64,000 nucleotides of DNA from Microbacterium sp. EYE_78 (lineage in GTDB: Bacteria > Actinomycetota > Actinomycetes > Actinomycetales > Microbacteriaceae), in NCBI RefSeq assembly GCF_023149035.1, contig NZ_JAHXMY010000001.1:1364001-1428000 (forward strand), written 5' to 3'. Within the stretch, counting starts at the first letter, position 1, and each line of letters opens with the position of its first letter. The translations under genes were made by a program, and so were the position numbers. Shown one piece after another: positions 13,019 to 23,059 of this stretch. The notes under the pieces were generated by a model that searched no databases, was not told where the DNA came from, and saw only the letters and a list, made by a program, of their open reading frames with translations.

Positions 13019-14449
13019 ATGAGTGTGGGTGTCGACAGCGGTGCGGGTGTCGTCCTGGGTCTTCTCGCCTTCATCCTTTCGGTCGCGGTCTACGTCTGGA
13101 TCGCGTTGGCGCTGTCGGCGACCTTCCGCAAAATGGGTGAGGAGCCGTGGCGGGCCTGGGTGCCGTTCCTGAACGTCGCGACGATCCTGCGGTGGGGCGG
13201 GCTCTCGCCGTGGTTGGTGCTGTTCGCACTCGTGCCCGGGGTCGGCCCGATCGCGGTGTGGGTGCTCGTCGTCATCGCCGTGAACCGCATCAATCCGGGG
13301 TTCGGCTACGGTACCGGGCTCACGGTGCTCGCGGCGTTCCTCTTCCCGGTCTGGGCCACCCTCGTGGGGTTCGGTCCCGCGCAGTGGCGCGGCGCTCGCC
13401 CCGCCCGTCCGGTGCCCGCGGCTCCCGGCACGGCGCCCGGGGTGTCTCACGTGCTTCCGCCGCTCCCGCCGCCCGGCCTCGACGAGGCAACCTCCCGCGC
13501 GTCGGTCTTCGCCGCGCCGGCCAGCCCGGCGGACCAGCGGGCGGCCGCCGATCCGCCCGCGGCCGGGCCGTCCGTCGCCGCGCAGCCGTGGGCGCCGCCG
13601 TCGGCTCCCGCCGAGCGCCCCGTCTCCGCGGCGCCGTCGATCCCGTCCCCTGCGGCGCCGGATGCCGACGAGCAGCCCGATCCCACTGCGCCGACCCCCA
13701 CCGTCCGTCCCGAATCCGCCTGGCAGAGCGACATGGACGAGGTGTCGGCAGTCTCGCCCGCGCCGTTCCCGCCGAGCGCCGCATCCGGTGCGCGTCCCTC
13801 GGTGAGCCCGCCGGTCGCAGCGGGGGAGAGCGGCATCATCTCCTCCGTCCCCGGACGGGAGGGCCACGACGCCCCGGTCACCCGCCTGCGGCCGCCGGTG
13901 GCGCCGACCGACCGCGACGACCGCGACGTCTTCCCCGAGCTCACAGGCGAGGTGTCCGCCGTCGTCGGGTCACCCGCGGCGGGGGCCCCGGTCGCGGCGA
14001 CATCGTCGGTGTCGGCGCAGGAACGCGAGCGTGAGGAGCGCGCGGCAGCGGCGGCGCAGGCTCCGGCCGACGAGGATCTCGAGCGCACCGTCATCGTGCG
14101 GCGCGGACGCGTCCGCTGGGAGCTCGTTCCGCCGGCGGGGACCCCGGTTCCGCTGACCGCCGACGTCGTCATCATCGGCCGGAACCCCGCCGCCGATCCG
14201 TCTCGGCCGCACGCGCAGCTCGTCCCGATCGCCGACGCCACCCGGACGGTCTCGAAGACGCACGCCCGGCTCGAGCGCCGGGGTGACGTCTGGCACATCA
14301 CCGACCTGGACTCCACGAACGGCGTGCTGCTGCCGAGCCTGCTCGGGACGGACATCGAGGTCGAATCGGGGACGGATGCCGAACTCGCCGAGCGCTTCCT
14401 CCTGGGGGATGCCTCGCTCCGCATCCAGCGCGTCGATCCCGGTGCCTGA
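13019..14449 (+). CDS. FHA-domain membrane protein with DUF5684-like N-terminus
   Basis: A 476-residue protein. Residues 1-120 contain three to four hydrophobic segments with the pattern FRKMGEEPWRAWVPFLN, typical of small DUF5684-like membrane modules. Residues about 125-350 are Pro/Ala-rich and disordered. Residues about 375-470 form a forkhead-associated domain with IIGRNP, SKTHARL and DLDSTNG, the residues that bind phosphothreonine. Such proteins usually read Ser/Thr kinase signals at the membrane; no kinase gene is in the window. It ends about 290 bases before rpsL. Confidence 0.85.
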   Translation: MSVGVDSGAGVVLGLLAFILSVAVYVWIALALSATFRKMGEEPWRAWVPFLNVATILRWGGLSPWLVLFALVPGVGPIAVWVLVVIAVNRINPGFGYGTGLTVLAAFLFPVWATLVGFGPAQWRGARPARPVPAAPGTAPGVSHVLPPLPPPGLDEATSRASVFAAPASPADQRAAADPPAAGPSVAAQPWAPPSAPAERPVSAAPSIPSPAAPDADEQPDPTAPTPTVRPESAWQSDMDEVSAVSPAPFPPSAASGARPSVSPPVAAGESGIISSVPGREGHDAPVTRLRPPVAPTDRDDRDVFPELTGEVSAVVGSPAAGAPVAATSSVSAQEREREERAAAAAQAPADEDLERTVIVRRGRVRWELVPPAGTPVPLTADVVIIGRNPAADPSRPHAQLVPIADATRTVSKTHARLERRGDVWHITDLDSTNGVLLPSLLGTDIEVESGTDAELAERFLLGDASLRIQRVDPGA

Positions 14450-14738
14450 GTGCCACCGGTGAGTCCTGGCCTCGTTTGACCGGTTCTCGTCATACCGCGT
14501 ATCATTGAGCGGGTGTGCGCGCTCGCGCGCCTTGTGATGTGCCTCGGCATCGAACAGGGTGCGAGGACCCGCGCACCAGGGACAGGACCTGCGAACAGGT
14601 CACCCCCACGGCATATCCATCACCCACAGCTCGTCGCAGTCGCGGCGCGCCGATGGATCTGTGGTGAAACCACGAACGCTGTCACCGTGCAGCACCTGTG
14701 CGAGGCGAGAGCCGCGTGCAGATCGACAAGGAGAGAAC
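14450..14738 (+). promoter_or_regulatory. Structured leader of the str operon
   Basis: After the promoter at 14476-14505 a leader of about 230 bases runs to rpsL. It contains a GACCTG-CGAA-CAGGTC hairpin at 14586-14601 and a GTGGT-GAA-ACCAC hairpin near 14660. An in-frame extension of rpsL through this region (from 14559) is not supported, because family alignment and the ribosome binding site point to 14739. It may serve autoregulation by S7 or S12. Confidence 0.45.
14476..14505 (+). promoter_or_regulatory. Probable str operon promoter
   Basis: TTGACC at 14476-14481 and TATCAT at 14500-14505 are spaced by 18 bases, upstream of rpsL. Confidence 0.65.
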
Positions 14739-15107
14739 GTGCCAACCATTCAGCAGTTGGTTCGCAAGGGTCGCTCGCCCAAGGTCACCAAGACCAAGGC
14801 GCCCGCCCTGAAGGCGAACCCGCAGCAGGCGGGTGTCTGCACCCGCGTGTACACGACCACGCCCAAGAAGCCGAACTCGGCCATGCGCAAGGTCGCCCGT
14901 GTGAAGCTCCGCAACGGCACCGAGGTCACCGCCTACATCCCCGGCGAGGGCCACAACCTGCAGGAGCACTCGCTCGTGCTGGTCCGCGGTGGTCGTGTGA
15001 AGGACCTCCCGGGTGTGCGTTACAAGATCGTCCGCGGCGCCCTGGACACCCAGGCTGTCAAGAACCGTAAGCAGGCTCGCAGCCGCTACGGCGCCAAGAA
15101 GGGTTGA
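14739..15107 (+). CDS. rpsL: 30S ribosomal protein S12
   Basis: A 122-residue decoding-centre protein. The GTG at 14739 gives the canonical [11 protein letters not shown] start and has AGGAGAG upstream. Lys43 (in TPKKPNSA) and Lys88 (in GGRVKDLPG) are intact, so no classical streptomycin-resistance change is present. First gene of the str operon; rpsG follows after five bases. Confidence 0.98.
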   Translation: MPTIQQLVRKGRSPKVTKTKAPALKANPQQAGVCTRVYTTTPKKPNSAMRKVARVKLRNGTEVTAYIPGEGHNLQEHSLVLVRGGRVKDLPGVRYKIVRGALDTQAVKNRKQARSRYGAKKG

Positions 15108-15112
15108 GCTAG

Positions 15113-15583
15113 ATGCCTCGTAAGGGACCCGCACCCCGCCGCGTCGTCGTCAACGACCCGGTCTACGGTGCTCCGATCGTCACCCAGCTGGTGAACAAGA
15201 TCCTCGTCGATGGCAAGAAGTCCATCGCCGAGGCCATCGTCTACAACGCCCTCAAGGGTGTCGAGGCGAAGAACGGCCAGGACGCCGTCGCGACGCTCAA
15301 GAAGGCGCTTGACAACGTCCGCCCCACCCTCGAGGTCAAGAGCCGCCGCGTCGGTGGCTCGACCTACCAGGTTCCCGTCGAGGTCAAGCCGCACCGCGCG
15401 AACACGCTCGCGCTGCGCTGGCTCGTCTCGTACGCGAAGGGTCGCCGTGAGAAGACCATGACCGAGCGCCTCCAGAACGAGATCCTGGATGCCTCGAACG
15501 GCCTGGGTGCCGCGGTGAAGCGCCGCGAGGACACCCACAAGATGGCCGAGTCGAACCGCGCCTTCGCGCACTACCGCTGGTAA
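15113..15583 (+). CDS. rpsG: 30S ribosomal protein S7
   Basis: A 156-residue primary 16S rRNA-binding protein that nucleates the 30S head. It begins PRKGPAPRR and ends [11 protein letters not shown] as in the family. It lies directly after rpsL and before a strong hairpin and fusA. In other bacteria S7 is the autoregulator of this operon, which may apply here. Confidence 0.98.
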   Translation: MPRKGPAPRRVVVNDPVYGAPIVTQLVNKILVDGKKSIAEAIVYNALKGVEAKNGQDAVATLKKALDNVRPTLEVKSRRVGGSTYQVPVEVKPHRANTLALRWLVSYAKGRREKTMTERLQNEILDASNGLGAAVKRREDTHKMAESNRAFAHYRW

Positions 15584-15592
15584 TCAGCCTCC

Positions 15593-15627
15593 GGTGGCCG
15601 GCCGACGCACCCCGTCGGCCGGCCACC
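15593..15627 (+). terminator. Perfect 15-bp hairpin between rpsG and fusA
   Basis: Arms 15593-15607 and 15613-15627 pair perfectly around a five-base loop. There is no U-tract and fusA follows 34 bases later. It is more likely an attenuator or mRNA-processing/stabilising element than a full stop. The sequence CACAACAGATAAGG at 15641 follows it, related to the tail seen after other ribosomal-operon hairpins. Confidence 0.55.
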
Positions 15628-15661
15628 CCCTGACATCCGTCACAACAGATAAGGACACCCC

Positions 15662-17776
15662 GTGGCACAGGAAGTGCTCACCGACCTCAACAAGGTCCGC
15701 AACATCGGCATCATGGCGCACATCGATGCCGGCAAGACGACGACGACCGAGCGCATCCTCTTCTACACGGGTGTCAACCACAAGCTGGGCGAGACCCACG
15801 ACGGTGCCTCGACCACCGACTGGATGGAGCAGGAGAAGGAGCGCGGCATCACGATCACGTCTGCCGCCGTGACCTGCTTCTGGAACAAGAACCAGATCAA
15901 CATCATCGACACCCCCGGTCACGTCGACTTCACCGTCGAGGTGGAGCGCTCGCTCCGCGTCCTCGACGGCGCCGTCGCCGTCTTCGACGGCAAGGAGGGC
16001 GTCGAGCCCCAGTCAGAGACCGTGTGGCGTCAGGCCGACAAGTACGACGTCCCCCGCATCTGCTTCGTCAACAAGATGGACAAGCTGGGCGCTGACTTCT
16101 ACTTCACGGTCGACACGATCGTGAAGCGCCTCGGAGCCAAGCCCCTCGTGCTGCAGCTCCCGATCGGTGCCGAGAACGACTTTGTCGGCGTCATCGACCT
16201 CGTCGAGATGCGCGCGCTGGTCTGGCCCGGCGATGCCAAGGGTGACGTCACCATGGGCGCCAAGTACGAGGTCCAGGAGATCCCCGCCGACCTCAAGGAC
16301 CGTGCCGACGAGTACCGCCAGCAGCTGCTGGAGACCGTCGCCGAGTCCGATGAGGAGCTCCTCGAGAAGTTCTTCGGTGGCGAGGAGCTCTCGACCGCCG
16401 AGATCAAGGGCGCCATCCGCAAGATGACCGTCGCCGGCGAGCTCTACCCCGTGCTCTGCGGCTCCGCGTTCAAGAACCGCGGCGTTCAGCCGATGCTCGA
16501 CGCGGTCGTCGACTACCTGCCCTCGCCCCTCGACGTGCCCGCCATCGAGGCGCACGACCCGAAGGACGAGGAGAAGGTCATCGAGCGTCACCCCGACGCC
16601 AACGACCCGTTCGCCGCGCTGGCCTTCAAGGTCGCCGTGCACCCGTTCTTCGGTCGCCTGACCTACATCCGCGTCTACTCGGGTCAGCTCGACTCGGGTG
16701 CGCAGGTCATCAACTCGACCAAGGGCAAGAAGGAGCGCATCGGGAAGATCTTCCAGATGCACGCCAACAAGGAGAACCCGGTCGACGCGGTCACCGCGGG
16801 CAACATCTACGCCGTCATCGGCCTGAAGGACACCACCACCGGTGACACCCTGGCTGACCCGGCCGAGCCCGTCGTCCTCGAGTCCATGACGTTCCCCGAG
16901 CCCGTCATCGAGGTCGCGATCGAGCCGAAGACCAAGGCCGACCAGGAGAAGCTGGGTGTCGCCATCCAGAAGCTCGCCGAAGAGGACCCGACGTTCCGCA
17001 CGGAGCTCAACCCCGAGACCGGCCAGACCGTCATCAAGGGCATGGGCGAGCTGCACCTCGACATCCTCGTGGACCGCATGAAGCGCGAGTTCCGCGTCGA
17101 GGCCAACGTCGGCAAGCCGCAGGTCGCGTACCGCGAGACGATCAAGAAGACCGTCGAGCGTCACGACTACACGCACAAGAAGCAGACCGGTGGTTCGGGT
17201 CAGTTCGCGAAGATCCAGTTCGCCCTCGAGCCCCTCGAGGTCACGCCGGACAAGATCTACGAGTTCGAGAACAAGGTCACCGGTGGCCGCATCCCGCGCG
17301 AGTACATCGAGCCCACCAACCAGGGCTTCCAGGACGCCATGCAGGTCGGCGTGCTCGCCGGCTTCCCCATGGTGGGCGTCAAGGCGATCCTGACCGATGG
17401 TGCGTCGCACGACGTCGACTCGTCCGAGATGGCGTTCAAGATCGCCGGCTCGATGGGCTTCAAGGAGGCCGTCCGCAAGGCGAACCCCGTGCTCCTCGAG
17501 CCGCTCATGGCGGTCGAGGTCCGTACTCCCGAGGAGTACATGGGCGACGTCATCGGCGACCTGAACTCGCGTCGTGGCCAGATCCAGTCCATGGAGGACG
17601 GTGCGGGCATCAAGATCGTGCGCGCGCTCGTCCCCCTGTCGGAGATGTTCGGCTACATCGGTGACCTGCGCTCGAAGACCTCGGGTCGTGCGGTCTACGC
17701 GATGGAGTTCGACAGCTACTCCGAGGTCCCCCGTGCGGTGGCCGACGAGATCGTCCAGAAGACCAAGGGCGAGTAA
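15662..17776 (+). CDS. fusA: Elongation factor G
   Basis: A 704-residue translocation GTPase. The GTG at 15662 gives the usual [15 protein letters not shown] start. G1 motif [14 protein letters not shown], switch [19 protein letters not shown] and the domain IV segment typical of EF-G are present, all at normal positions. Third gene of the str operon. It is followed by a hairpin and a 146-base gap before tuf, so tuf may also be transcribed separately. Confidence 0.98.
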   Translation: MAQEVLTDLNKVRNIGIMAHIDAGKTTTTERILFYTGVNHKLGETHDGASTTDWMEQEKERGITITSAAVTCFWNKNQINIIDTPGHVDFTVEVERSLRVLDGAVAVFDGKEGVEPQSETVWRQADKYDVPRICFVNKMDKLGADFYFTVDTIVKRLGAKPLVLQLPIGAENDFVGVIDLVEMRALVWPGDAKGDVTMGAKYEVQEIPADLKDRADEYRQQLLETVAESDEELLEKFFGGEELSTAEIKGAIRKMTVAGELYPVLCGSAFKNRGVQPMLDAVVDYLPSPLDVPAIEAHDPKDEEKVIERHPDANDPFAALAFKVAVHPFFGRLTYIRVYSGQLDSGAQVINSTKGKKERIGKIFQMHANKENPVDAVTAGNIYAVIGLKDTTTGDTLADPAEPVVLESMTFPEPVIEVAIEPKTKADQEKLGVAIQKLAEEDPTFRTELNPETGQTVIKGMGELHLDILVDRMKREFRVEANVGKPQVAYRETIKKTVERHDYTHKKQTGGSGQFAKIQFALEPLEVTPDKIYEFENKVTGGRIPREYIEPTNQGFQDAMQVGVLAGFPMVGVKAILTDGASHDVDSSEMAFKIAGSMGFKEAVRKANPVLLEPLMAVEVRTPEEYMGDVIGDLNSRRGQIQSMEDGAGIKIVRALVPLSEMFGYIGDLRSKTSGRAVYAMEFDSYSEVPRAVADEIVQKTKGE

Positions 17777-17787
17777 CACCGCTCTTC

Positions 17788-17816
17788 GGATGCCGGGGGC
17801 CCGGCCCTCGGCATCC
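17788..17816 (+). terminator. Hairpin between fusA and tuf
   Basis: GGATGCCG pairs with CGGCATCC, extended inward by further GC pairs. It is followed by CCAAACTGAATATCG at 17819-17833, a tail shared with the rplE-rpsH gap. It is probably a partial terminator or processing site. Confidence 0.55.
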
Positions 17817-17922
17817 GCCCAAACTGAATATCGTCACGTCAACTACACTGACAACATCCCCGTAGAAGCTCGGTCGCAATCCAGCGCCCGGATGACTACA
17901 CGACAGTCCTGAGGAGGACCCA

Positions 17923-19113
17923 GTGGCCAAGGCCAAGTTCGAGCGGACCAAGCCGCACGTCAACATCGGAACGATCGGTCACGTCGACCACGGCAAGACC
18001 ACGCTCACCGCTGCCATCTCGAAGGTGCTCGCCGACAAGTTCCCGTCGGCCACCAACGTGCAGCGTGACTTCGCGTCGATCGACTCGGCTCCCGAAGAGC
18101 GTCAGCGTGGTATCACGATCAACATCTCGCACGTCGAGTACGAGACCCCGAAGCGTCACTACGCACACGTCGACGCCCCGGGTCACGCTGACTACATCAA
18201 GAACATGATCACCGGTGCTGCCCAGATGGACGGCGCGATCCTCGTGGTCGCCGCCACCGACGGCCCGATGGCGCAGACGCGCGAGCACGTCCTGCTCGCC
18301 AAGCAGGTCGGCGTGCCGTACCTGATGGTCGCGCTCAACAAGGCCGACATGGTCGACGACGAGGAGATCCTGGAGCTCGTCGAGCTCGAGGTCTCCGAGC
18401 TCCTCGCCTCGCAGGGATTCGCTGAGGACGCCCCGGTCGTCCGCGTCTCGGGCCTCAAGGCGCTCGAGGGCGACGAGAAGTGGGTCCAGTCGATCCTCGA
18501 CCTCATGGAGGCCGCGGACGAGAACATCCCCGACCCCGTGCGTGACAAGGACAAGCCGTTCCTCATGCCGATCGAGGACGTCTTCACGATCACCGGTCGT
18601 GGCACGGTCGTCACCGGTCGCGCCGAGCGTGGCACGCTCGCCATCAACTCCGAGGTCGAGATCGTCGGCATCCGCCCGACGCAGAAGACCACGGTCACGG
18701 GTATCGAGATGTTCCACAAGCAGCTCGACGAGGCGTGGGCCGGCGAGAACTGTGGTCTGCTCCTCCGTGGTCTCAAGCGCGACGACGTCGAGCGCGGCCA
18801 GGTTGTCGTGAAGCCGGGTTCGGTCACGCCGCACACCAACTTCGAGGGCACTGCCTACATCCTCTCGAAGGAGGAGGGTGGCCGTCACAACCCCTTCTAC
18901 ACGAACTACCGCCCGCAGTTCTACTTCCGCACCACGGACGTCACCGGCGTCATCTCGCTGCCCGAGGGCACCGAGATGGTCATGCCCGGTGACACGACGG
19001 ACATGACGGTGGAGCTCATCCAGCCCATCGCCATGGAAGACGGACTCGGCTTCGCAATCCGTGAGGGTGGCCGCACCGTCGGCGCCGGCACGGTGACCAA
19101 GATCATCAAGTAA
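17923..19113 (+). CDS. tuf: Elongation factor Tu
   Basis: A 396-residue GTPase delivering aminoacyl-tRNA to the ribosome. The GTG at 17923 has GAGGAGG upstream. Motifs GHVDHGKTT (about residues 19-27), DAPGHADY and NKADM are intact. Last gene of the str operon, closed by a UUCG-loop terminator. In many relatives rpsJ follows closely; here a polysaccharide locus of about 16 kb intervenes. Confidence 0.98.
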   Translation: MAKAKFERTKPHVNIGTIGHVDHGKTTLTAAISKVLADKFPSATNVQRDFASIDSAPEERQRGITINISHVEYETPKRHYAHVDAPGHADYIKNMITGAAQMDGAILVVAATDGPMAQTREHVLLAKQVGVPYLMVALNKADMVDDEEILELVELEVSELLASQGFAEDAPVVRVSGLKALEGDEKWVQSILDLMEAADENIPDPVRDKDKPFLMPIEDVFTITGRGTVVTGRAERGTLAINSEVEIVGIRPTQKTTVTGIEMFHKQLDEAWAGENCGLLLRGLKRDDVERGQVVVKPGSVTPHTNFEGTAYILSKEEGGRHNPFYTNYRPQFYFRTTDVTGVISLPEGTEMVMPGDTTDMTVELIQPIAMEDGLGFAIREGGRTVGAGTVTKIIK

Positions 19114-19132
19114 GTCCTCGGACTTCATCGAC

Positions 19133-19160
19133 AAGGGTCGGGCCTTCGGGCCCGGCCCTT
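19133..19160 (+). terminator. Terminator after tuf
   Basis: A 12-bp stem with one G-U pair (19133-19144 with 19149-19160) is capped by a TTCG tetraloop, an exceptionally stable fold. It separates the str operon from the glycan locus. Confidence 0.8.
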
Positions 19161-19288
19161 CGTCGTTGATGCACAGACCGGTTTCTCCATTTGTTAGGCT
19201 GACCCGGATCGTGATCGGGAGCGAGGCTTCTGCGCGAGTCCGCTGGGGGGCGGATCTCCCTCCCATGAGCCCAAAAGGAACCCGCATC

Positions 19289-21388
19289 GTGTCGGCATCG
19301 CTTCGCCCTGTCCATCTCTCTCGAAGAACTCGCCTTCGCAGCCTGGCTGCCGTCGTCATCGGAGCACTCGCCGCGGGATCGGTCGTCGCGACCGCGTCCG
19401 ACGACGCTTCTGCGGCCGGTCCGATGGCGAGCTCCGGAATCGTCGCCGGGGCGACGTCGGCGTCCTCGGTCGCCCTGCCCCGCACGGCCCGCGCGGCTGG
19501 TGCCGTCACCGGCTGGAAGCTCGCCGGAGCCGAGACCATCGCCGAAGTGTGGCCCGAAGCGGGTCGGGCGCAGAACGGCAGCGTGTCGCTCGGCATCGAC
19601 GCCCCGTACGTGCCGGCCAAGCGCACCGCGGCATCTGCCGCCGTCCGCGTCACGCCGTCGACGTCGTACACCTTCGAGGCGTACGTGCGGGTCATGTCGA
19701 AGACGGCGAAGTCCGTGCCGGCGTGGTTCGCGATCGGAAGCACCGCCGTCACCCTGCCGAAGGTCAACGCATCGTGGAAGCGCGTGACCGGGACGATCAC
19801 CACCGGCGCCGACGCGACGTCCACGACTGTCGCAGTGCGGGTGTCCAAGGCGGTCCGCGGTCTGTCGATCGACAACGTGCGCCTGTACGCGTCCGCCGAC
19901 CCGGCGAAGAAGAATGTGGTGCCGAACGGGTCGTTCGAGACGGTGACGGGCGCGAAGCGCATCGCCAACACGTCGCTCGTGATGACGACGCCGACGGCGG
20001 CGATCGCCGTGGCGCAGCCCGCCGGTCGCATCACCTGGGAGGTCTCGCGCAGCGGCAAGCGGATCAAATCCGGCACGCTCTCGAGGACCGGTGCGCTGAC
20101 CGCCGTCTCGCTGAGCGGCGTCTCGCAGGGCTACTACACCTTCAAGGTGCGGGGGAGCGACGGAAAGCTGACCTCGACTCCCATCGCGATCGTCGACAGC
20201 CCGAACGCCTGGATCACGCCCGACTCGCGCTTCGGGGTCGGCACGCACGTTGAGAACGCCACGTACAAGGATGCGGCCCGGCACGCCCGCACCCTCGGAC
20301 TCACCGGCATCCGGAACGACGTCTTCTGGAACGGGGTCGAGACCAAGAAGGGCGTGTACGACTTCGGACCGTACGAGGCGCCGTTCACGCGTGCCCGCCT
20401 GCAGGGTCTCGACATCATCGGGATCGCCGGGTACGGCAACCCGCTCTACGGTGCGGCGAACGCGGCGGCTCCTCGGAACTCGACCGGCGTCAAGGCATAC
20501 GGCAAGTATGCGGCGGCCATCGCGAAGCGCTTCACGCTGAGCGGTCTCGAGGTCTACAACGAGTTCAACCACCCGCCGAAGAACACGTCCGGGTGCACCA
20601 GCCCGTCGTGCTATCTGCCCCTCCTCAAGGAGGTCGATGCATCCGTGGGCAAGGTCAAGCCGTCGCTCCCGATCATCGCCGGTGCCACCGCTCGTTACCC
20701 TGCCTCGTGGTTCCGCGACCTGTGGAAAAGGGGCGGCCTCCGCAACGCGAACGTCATGAGCTTCCATCCCTACGAGATCACTGGCAAGCCCCACGAGCTT
20801 GGCGGTATCGTCCGCAATGCTCGGTCGGACATGCAGAAGTACGGCGGCACCACGCGTCCCGTGTGGATCACGGAGCTGGGAACGTCGTCCCGCACCGGCA
20901 ACCGCACGACGACGCAGCAGGCGTCGATTCTCGTGCAGGCGGCCGTATCGGGGTTCGCGACGGGCGCCCGCAAGTTCTATTGGTATGACCTCATCAACGA
21001 CACTCCCAACGCGGCGGATCAGGAGGGCAACTTCGGTCTCTACTCGAACCCTGCGAAGAGCCCCGCGGCGCTCGCGCCGAAGCCGGGAGCATTCGCGCAG
21101 GCGCTGCTCATCACGCAGCTCGGCGGCCGCTCGTACCGCTCGACCGAGTACCTCGGGTCGGGTGTCGTGACGAAGTCGTTCGGGACGTCCTCCAACCTCG
21201 TCCGCGTGGTGTGGGCGCCGGAGGGCAAGAAGATGGCGACGATCCGCACGTCGAAGCCCGTCGTCGTGGTCGGATTCGACGGTGTGAAGCGCACGGTCAA
21301 GCCGAGCAACGGTGTCGTCCGAATCTCCGCGACCACGCAGCCGGTCTTCGTCCGGAGCGGCGCAGCGACAGCGGGGGTCACTCGCTGA
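19289..21388 (+). CDS. Secreted GH39/PslG-like glycoside hydrolase, copy A
   Basis: A 699-residue protein. The GTG at 19289 is chosen for AAAAGGAA eight bases upstream; longer starts at 19166 and 19265 lack sites. A Sec signal peptide (about residues 1-35) is followed by a beta-sandwich carbohydrate-binding-like region (about 60-205), a linker domain, then a TIM barrel from about 305. Candidate acid/base Glu425 lies in YNEFNHPP and candidate nucleophile Glu529 in WITELGTS, the clan GH-A arrangement. The closest functional analogue I know is PslG, which trims Psl polysaccharide. Copy B lies at 29951-32035; together they bracket the glycosyltransferases. Polymer specificity is unknown. Confidence 0.75.
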   Translation: MSASLRPVHLSRRTRLRSLAAVVIGALAAGSVVATASDDASAAGPMASSGIVAGATSASSVALPRTARAAGAVTGWKLAGAETIAEVWPEAGRAQNGSVSLGIDAPYVPAKRTAASAAVRVTPSTSYTFEAYVRVMSKTAKSVPAWFAIGSTAVTLPKVNASWKRVTGTITTGADATSTTVAVRVSKAVRGLSIDNVRLYASADPAKKNVVPNGSFETVTGAKRIANTSLVMTTPTAAIAVAQPAGRITWEVSRSGKRIKSGTLSRTGALTAVSLSGVSQGYYTFKVRGSDGKLTSTPIAIVDSPNAWITPDSRFGVGTHVENATYKDAARHARTLGLTGIRNDVFWNGVETKKGVYDFGPYEAPFTRARLQGLDIIGIAGYGNPLYGAANAAAPRNSTGVKAYGKYAAAIAKRFTLSGLEVYNEFNHPPKNTSGCTSPSCYLPLLKEVDASVGKVKPSLPIIAGATARYPASWFRDLWKRGGLRNANVMSFHPYEITGKPHELGGIVRNARSDMQKYGGTTRPVWITELGTSSRTGNRTTTQQASILVQAAVSGFATGARKFYWYDLINDTPNAADQEGNFGLYSNPAKSPAALAPKPGAFAQALLITQLGGRSYRSTEYLGSGVVTKSFGTSSNLVRVVWAPEGKKMATIRTSKPVVVVGFDGVKRTVKPSNGVVRISATTQPVFVRSGAATAGVTR

Positions 21389-21405
21389 GCGCGTGAGGTC
21401 ACCAG

Positions 21406-21439
21406 CGAGAGGGTCGGGCCTACGAGCGCGGCCCTCTCG
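21406..21439 (+). terminator. Terminator-like hairpin after hydrolase A
   Basis: CGAGAGGG at 21406-21413 pairs with CCCTCTCG at 21432-21439, 18 bases after the stop. Confidence 0.6.
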
Positions 21440-21534
21440 TCGTCGGCAAGGGGGTGCGATGCCTCATCGGGCGTCCTAGACTGACCGCGCCGCGGACGCC
21501 GCGGCGCTTTGACGTACCGGATGAAGGGAACCCT

Positions 21535-21750
21535 ATGGGCATCGACGACGTCGTCAATAAGGGCAAGCAGTTCCTCGAGCAGCACAAGGAAGAGATCGAC
21601 CGCAACCTGAAGTCCGACAAGGCGGAGGATGTCAGCGACAAGGTGCTCGACGCCGCAGCGGAGTTCGTGAAGAAGGTCGCGCCGGATTCCGTCGACGCGA
21701 AGGTCGACGAGGTCCGCGACAACGTGGATCGACGCATCGGCAACGAGTAA
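21535..21750 (+). CDS. Small charged helical protein, MT0933/Rv0909 antitoxin-like
   Basis: A 71-residue, highly charged, helix-rich protein. The ATG at 21535 has AAGGGAA upstream; the longer frame from 21454 lacks support. The pattern (MGIDDVVNKGKQFLEQHKEE, later VLDAAAEFVKK) resembles the actinobacterial MT0933-like antitoxin family. No toxin gene is adjacent, so a toxin-antitoxin role is doubtful and a stress or envelope role is equally possible. A hairpin follows the stop. Confidence 0.6.
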   Translation: MGIDDVVNKGKQFLEQHKEEIDRNLKSDKAEDVSDKVLDAAAEFVKKVAPDSVDAKVDEVRDNVDRRIGNE

Positions 21751-21763
21751 GCCTGCGTGCGAG

Positions 21764-21789
21764 GGGCCGGATGCGGACGCGTCCGGCCC
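21764..21789 (+). terminator. Terminator after the small antitoxin-like gene
   Basis: GGGCCGGA pairs with TCCGGCCC around a ten-base loop, followed by TTCGTCTTGTCC, a moderately T-rich tail. Confidence 0.6.
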
Positions 21790-21881
21790 TTCGTCTTGTC
21801 CGGAGGTGTTCGGAAAATGGGGCTGGTCGGGTGCTCGGCGTGCGGTCTGCGAGAATGAGGTGTTGTACCAAGGGGGAGTGC

Positions 21882-21956
21882 ATGGGGTTTTCGCTTGTCT
21901 GCGCGATGTGTCACGCGGGGCTGTCCGGTGACGATGCCGCAGGCGGCATCCGCTGA
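21882..21956 (+). CDS. 24-residue CxxC small ORF coupled to the first GT4 gene
   Basis: The ATG at 21882 follows an AAGGGGGAG ribosome binding site. The product has CAMCH at residues 7-11 and ends GGIR. Its TGA overlaps the ATG of the downstream glycosyltransferase (TGATG at 21954-21958). The strong site belongs to this small frame and not directly to the glycosyltransferase, so it may act as a leader that loads ribosomes by coupling. It could also be chance. Confidence 0.45.
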   Translation: MGFSLVCAMCHAGLSGDDAAGGIR

Positions 21957-23059
21957 TGGCGGGCATCCTGGTCCATGAGTGGCTGTCGCCCCGTGGAGGA
22001 TCTGAGAACGTCTTCGAGGTGCTGGGTGAAACCTTTCCCGACGCGGAGCGCTGGTGCCTGTGGAATGCGAGCGAGGGGCGGTTCTCTGATGTACAGGAGA
22101 CCTGGCTTGCGCGCACTCCGCTGAAGGGACGGAAGGCACTGTCTGTACCGCTGATGCCGCTTGCCTGGCGTTCCCTGCCAGCGCGTGACGCCGACTGGGT
22201 GCTCACCAGCAGTCACGCGTTCGCCCATCACGCGAAGTTCCGCGGGTCCGCGCGAGACGCCCCGAAGTTCGTCTACGCGCACACGCCGGCACGGTATGTA
22301 TGGGTCCCGGAGGCCGATGGCCGCGGTGACGGGTTCGCAGCCCGCACGCTCTCCACCATGCTGAAGCCGCTCGATCGTCGCCGGGCGCAGGAGCCCACGG
22401 CGATCGCCGCGAACAGCCGGTTCGTCGCACAGCGCATCGCCGACACCTGGGAGCGGGAGGCGTCAGTCATCCACCCCCCGGTCGATGTCGCGCGGTTCGC
22501 CGTGCCTCGTCACCTCACCGATGCGGATCAGCGGATCCTCGACGGGCTCCCGGCCTCCTTCATCCTCGGTGCGTCACGGTTCGTGCCGTACAAGCAGCTG
22601 GAACAGGCCATTCACGCCGGGTCGGCGTCGGGATCGCCGGTCGTGCTCGCCGGTGGGGGGCCCGATGAAGCGCGGTTGCGGGAGCTGGCGTCGGAGGCGG
22701 GCGTTTCGGTGATCTTCGTGATCGACCCGTCGCAGGAGCTTCTGGCGGCGATCTACGAGAAGGCTGCAGTCCTCGTGTTCGCCGCCGTCGAGGATTTCGG
22801 GATCATGCCCGTCGAGGCGATGGCGGCCGGAACCCCCGTCATCGTCAACACCGAGGGTGGGGCCGGTGAGTCTGTCGTGGACGGCGTGACCGGCGTTCAC
22901 CTGGGAGAGTGGCAACGAGCACCCTTAGCCGACGCCGTGGCGAAGGCGCTCTCGTTGAACACGGATGACTGCCGTTCGCGAGCACGGGAGTTCTCCGTCC
23001 CGGCCTTCGAGGAGCGGGTCAGCGAATGGTTGAGCGCCCGGCTGGCGGATCTGAAATGA
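21956..23059 (+). CDS. GT4 glycosyltransferase (glycan locus, first)
   Basis: A 367-residue GT-B fold enzyme expected to transfer a sugar from a nucleotide-sugar to a lipid-linked acceptor on the cytoplasmic face. The N-terminus has HEWLSPRGGSENVFE and the C-terminal domain the EX7E motif EDFGIMPVE starting at Glu279, followed by AMAAGTPVI. Its start overlaps the upstream small ORF, and its stop overlaps the next start (ATGA). First of five tightly coupled genes; donor and acceptor cannot be read from sequence. Confidence 0.9.
   Translation: MAGILVHEWLSPRGGSENVFEVLGETFPDAERWCLWNASEGRFSDVQETWLARTPLKGRKALSVPLMPLAWRSLPARDADWVLTSSHAFAHHAKFRGSARDAPKFVYAHTPARYVWVPEADGRGDGFAARTLSTMLKPLDRRRAQEPTAIAANSRFVAQRIADTWEREASVIHPPVDVARFAVPRHLTDADQRILDGLPASFILGASRFVPYKQLEQAIHAGSASGSPVVLAGGGPDEARLRELASEAGVSVIFVIDPSQELLAAIYEKAAVLVFAAVEDFGIMPVEAMAAGTPVIVNTEGGAGESVVDGVTGVHLGEWQRAPLADAVAKALSLNTDDCRSRAREFSVPAFEERVSEWLSARLADLK

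Noticed and set aside
14559..14738. N-terminal extension of S12 into the leader
   Set aside because: The family start PTIQQLV with AGGAGAG before GTG 14739 is decisive; the extra residues look like untranslated leader.
21535..21750. A full toxin-antitoxin pair
   Set aside because: Only the antitoxin-like protein is seen. The flanking genes are a hydrolase and a glycosyltransferase.
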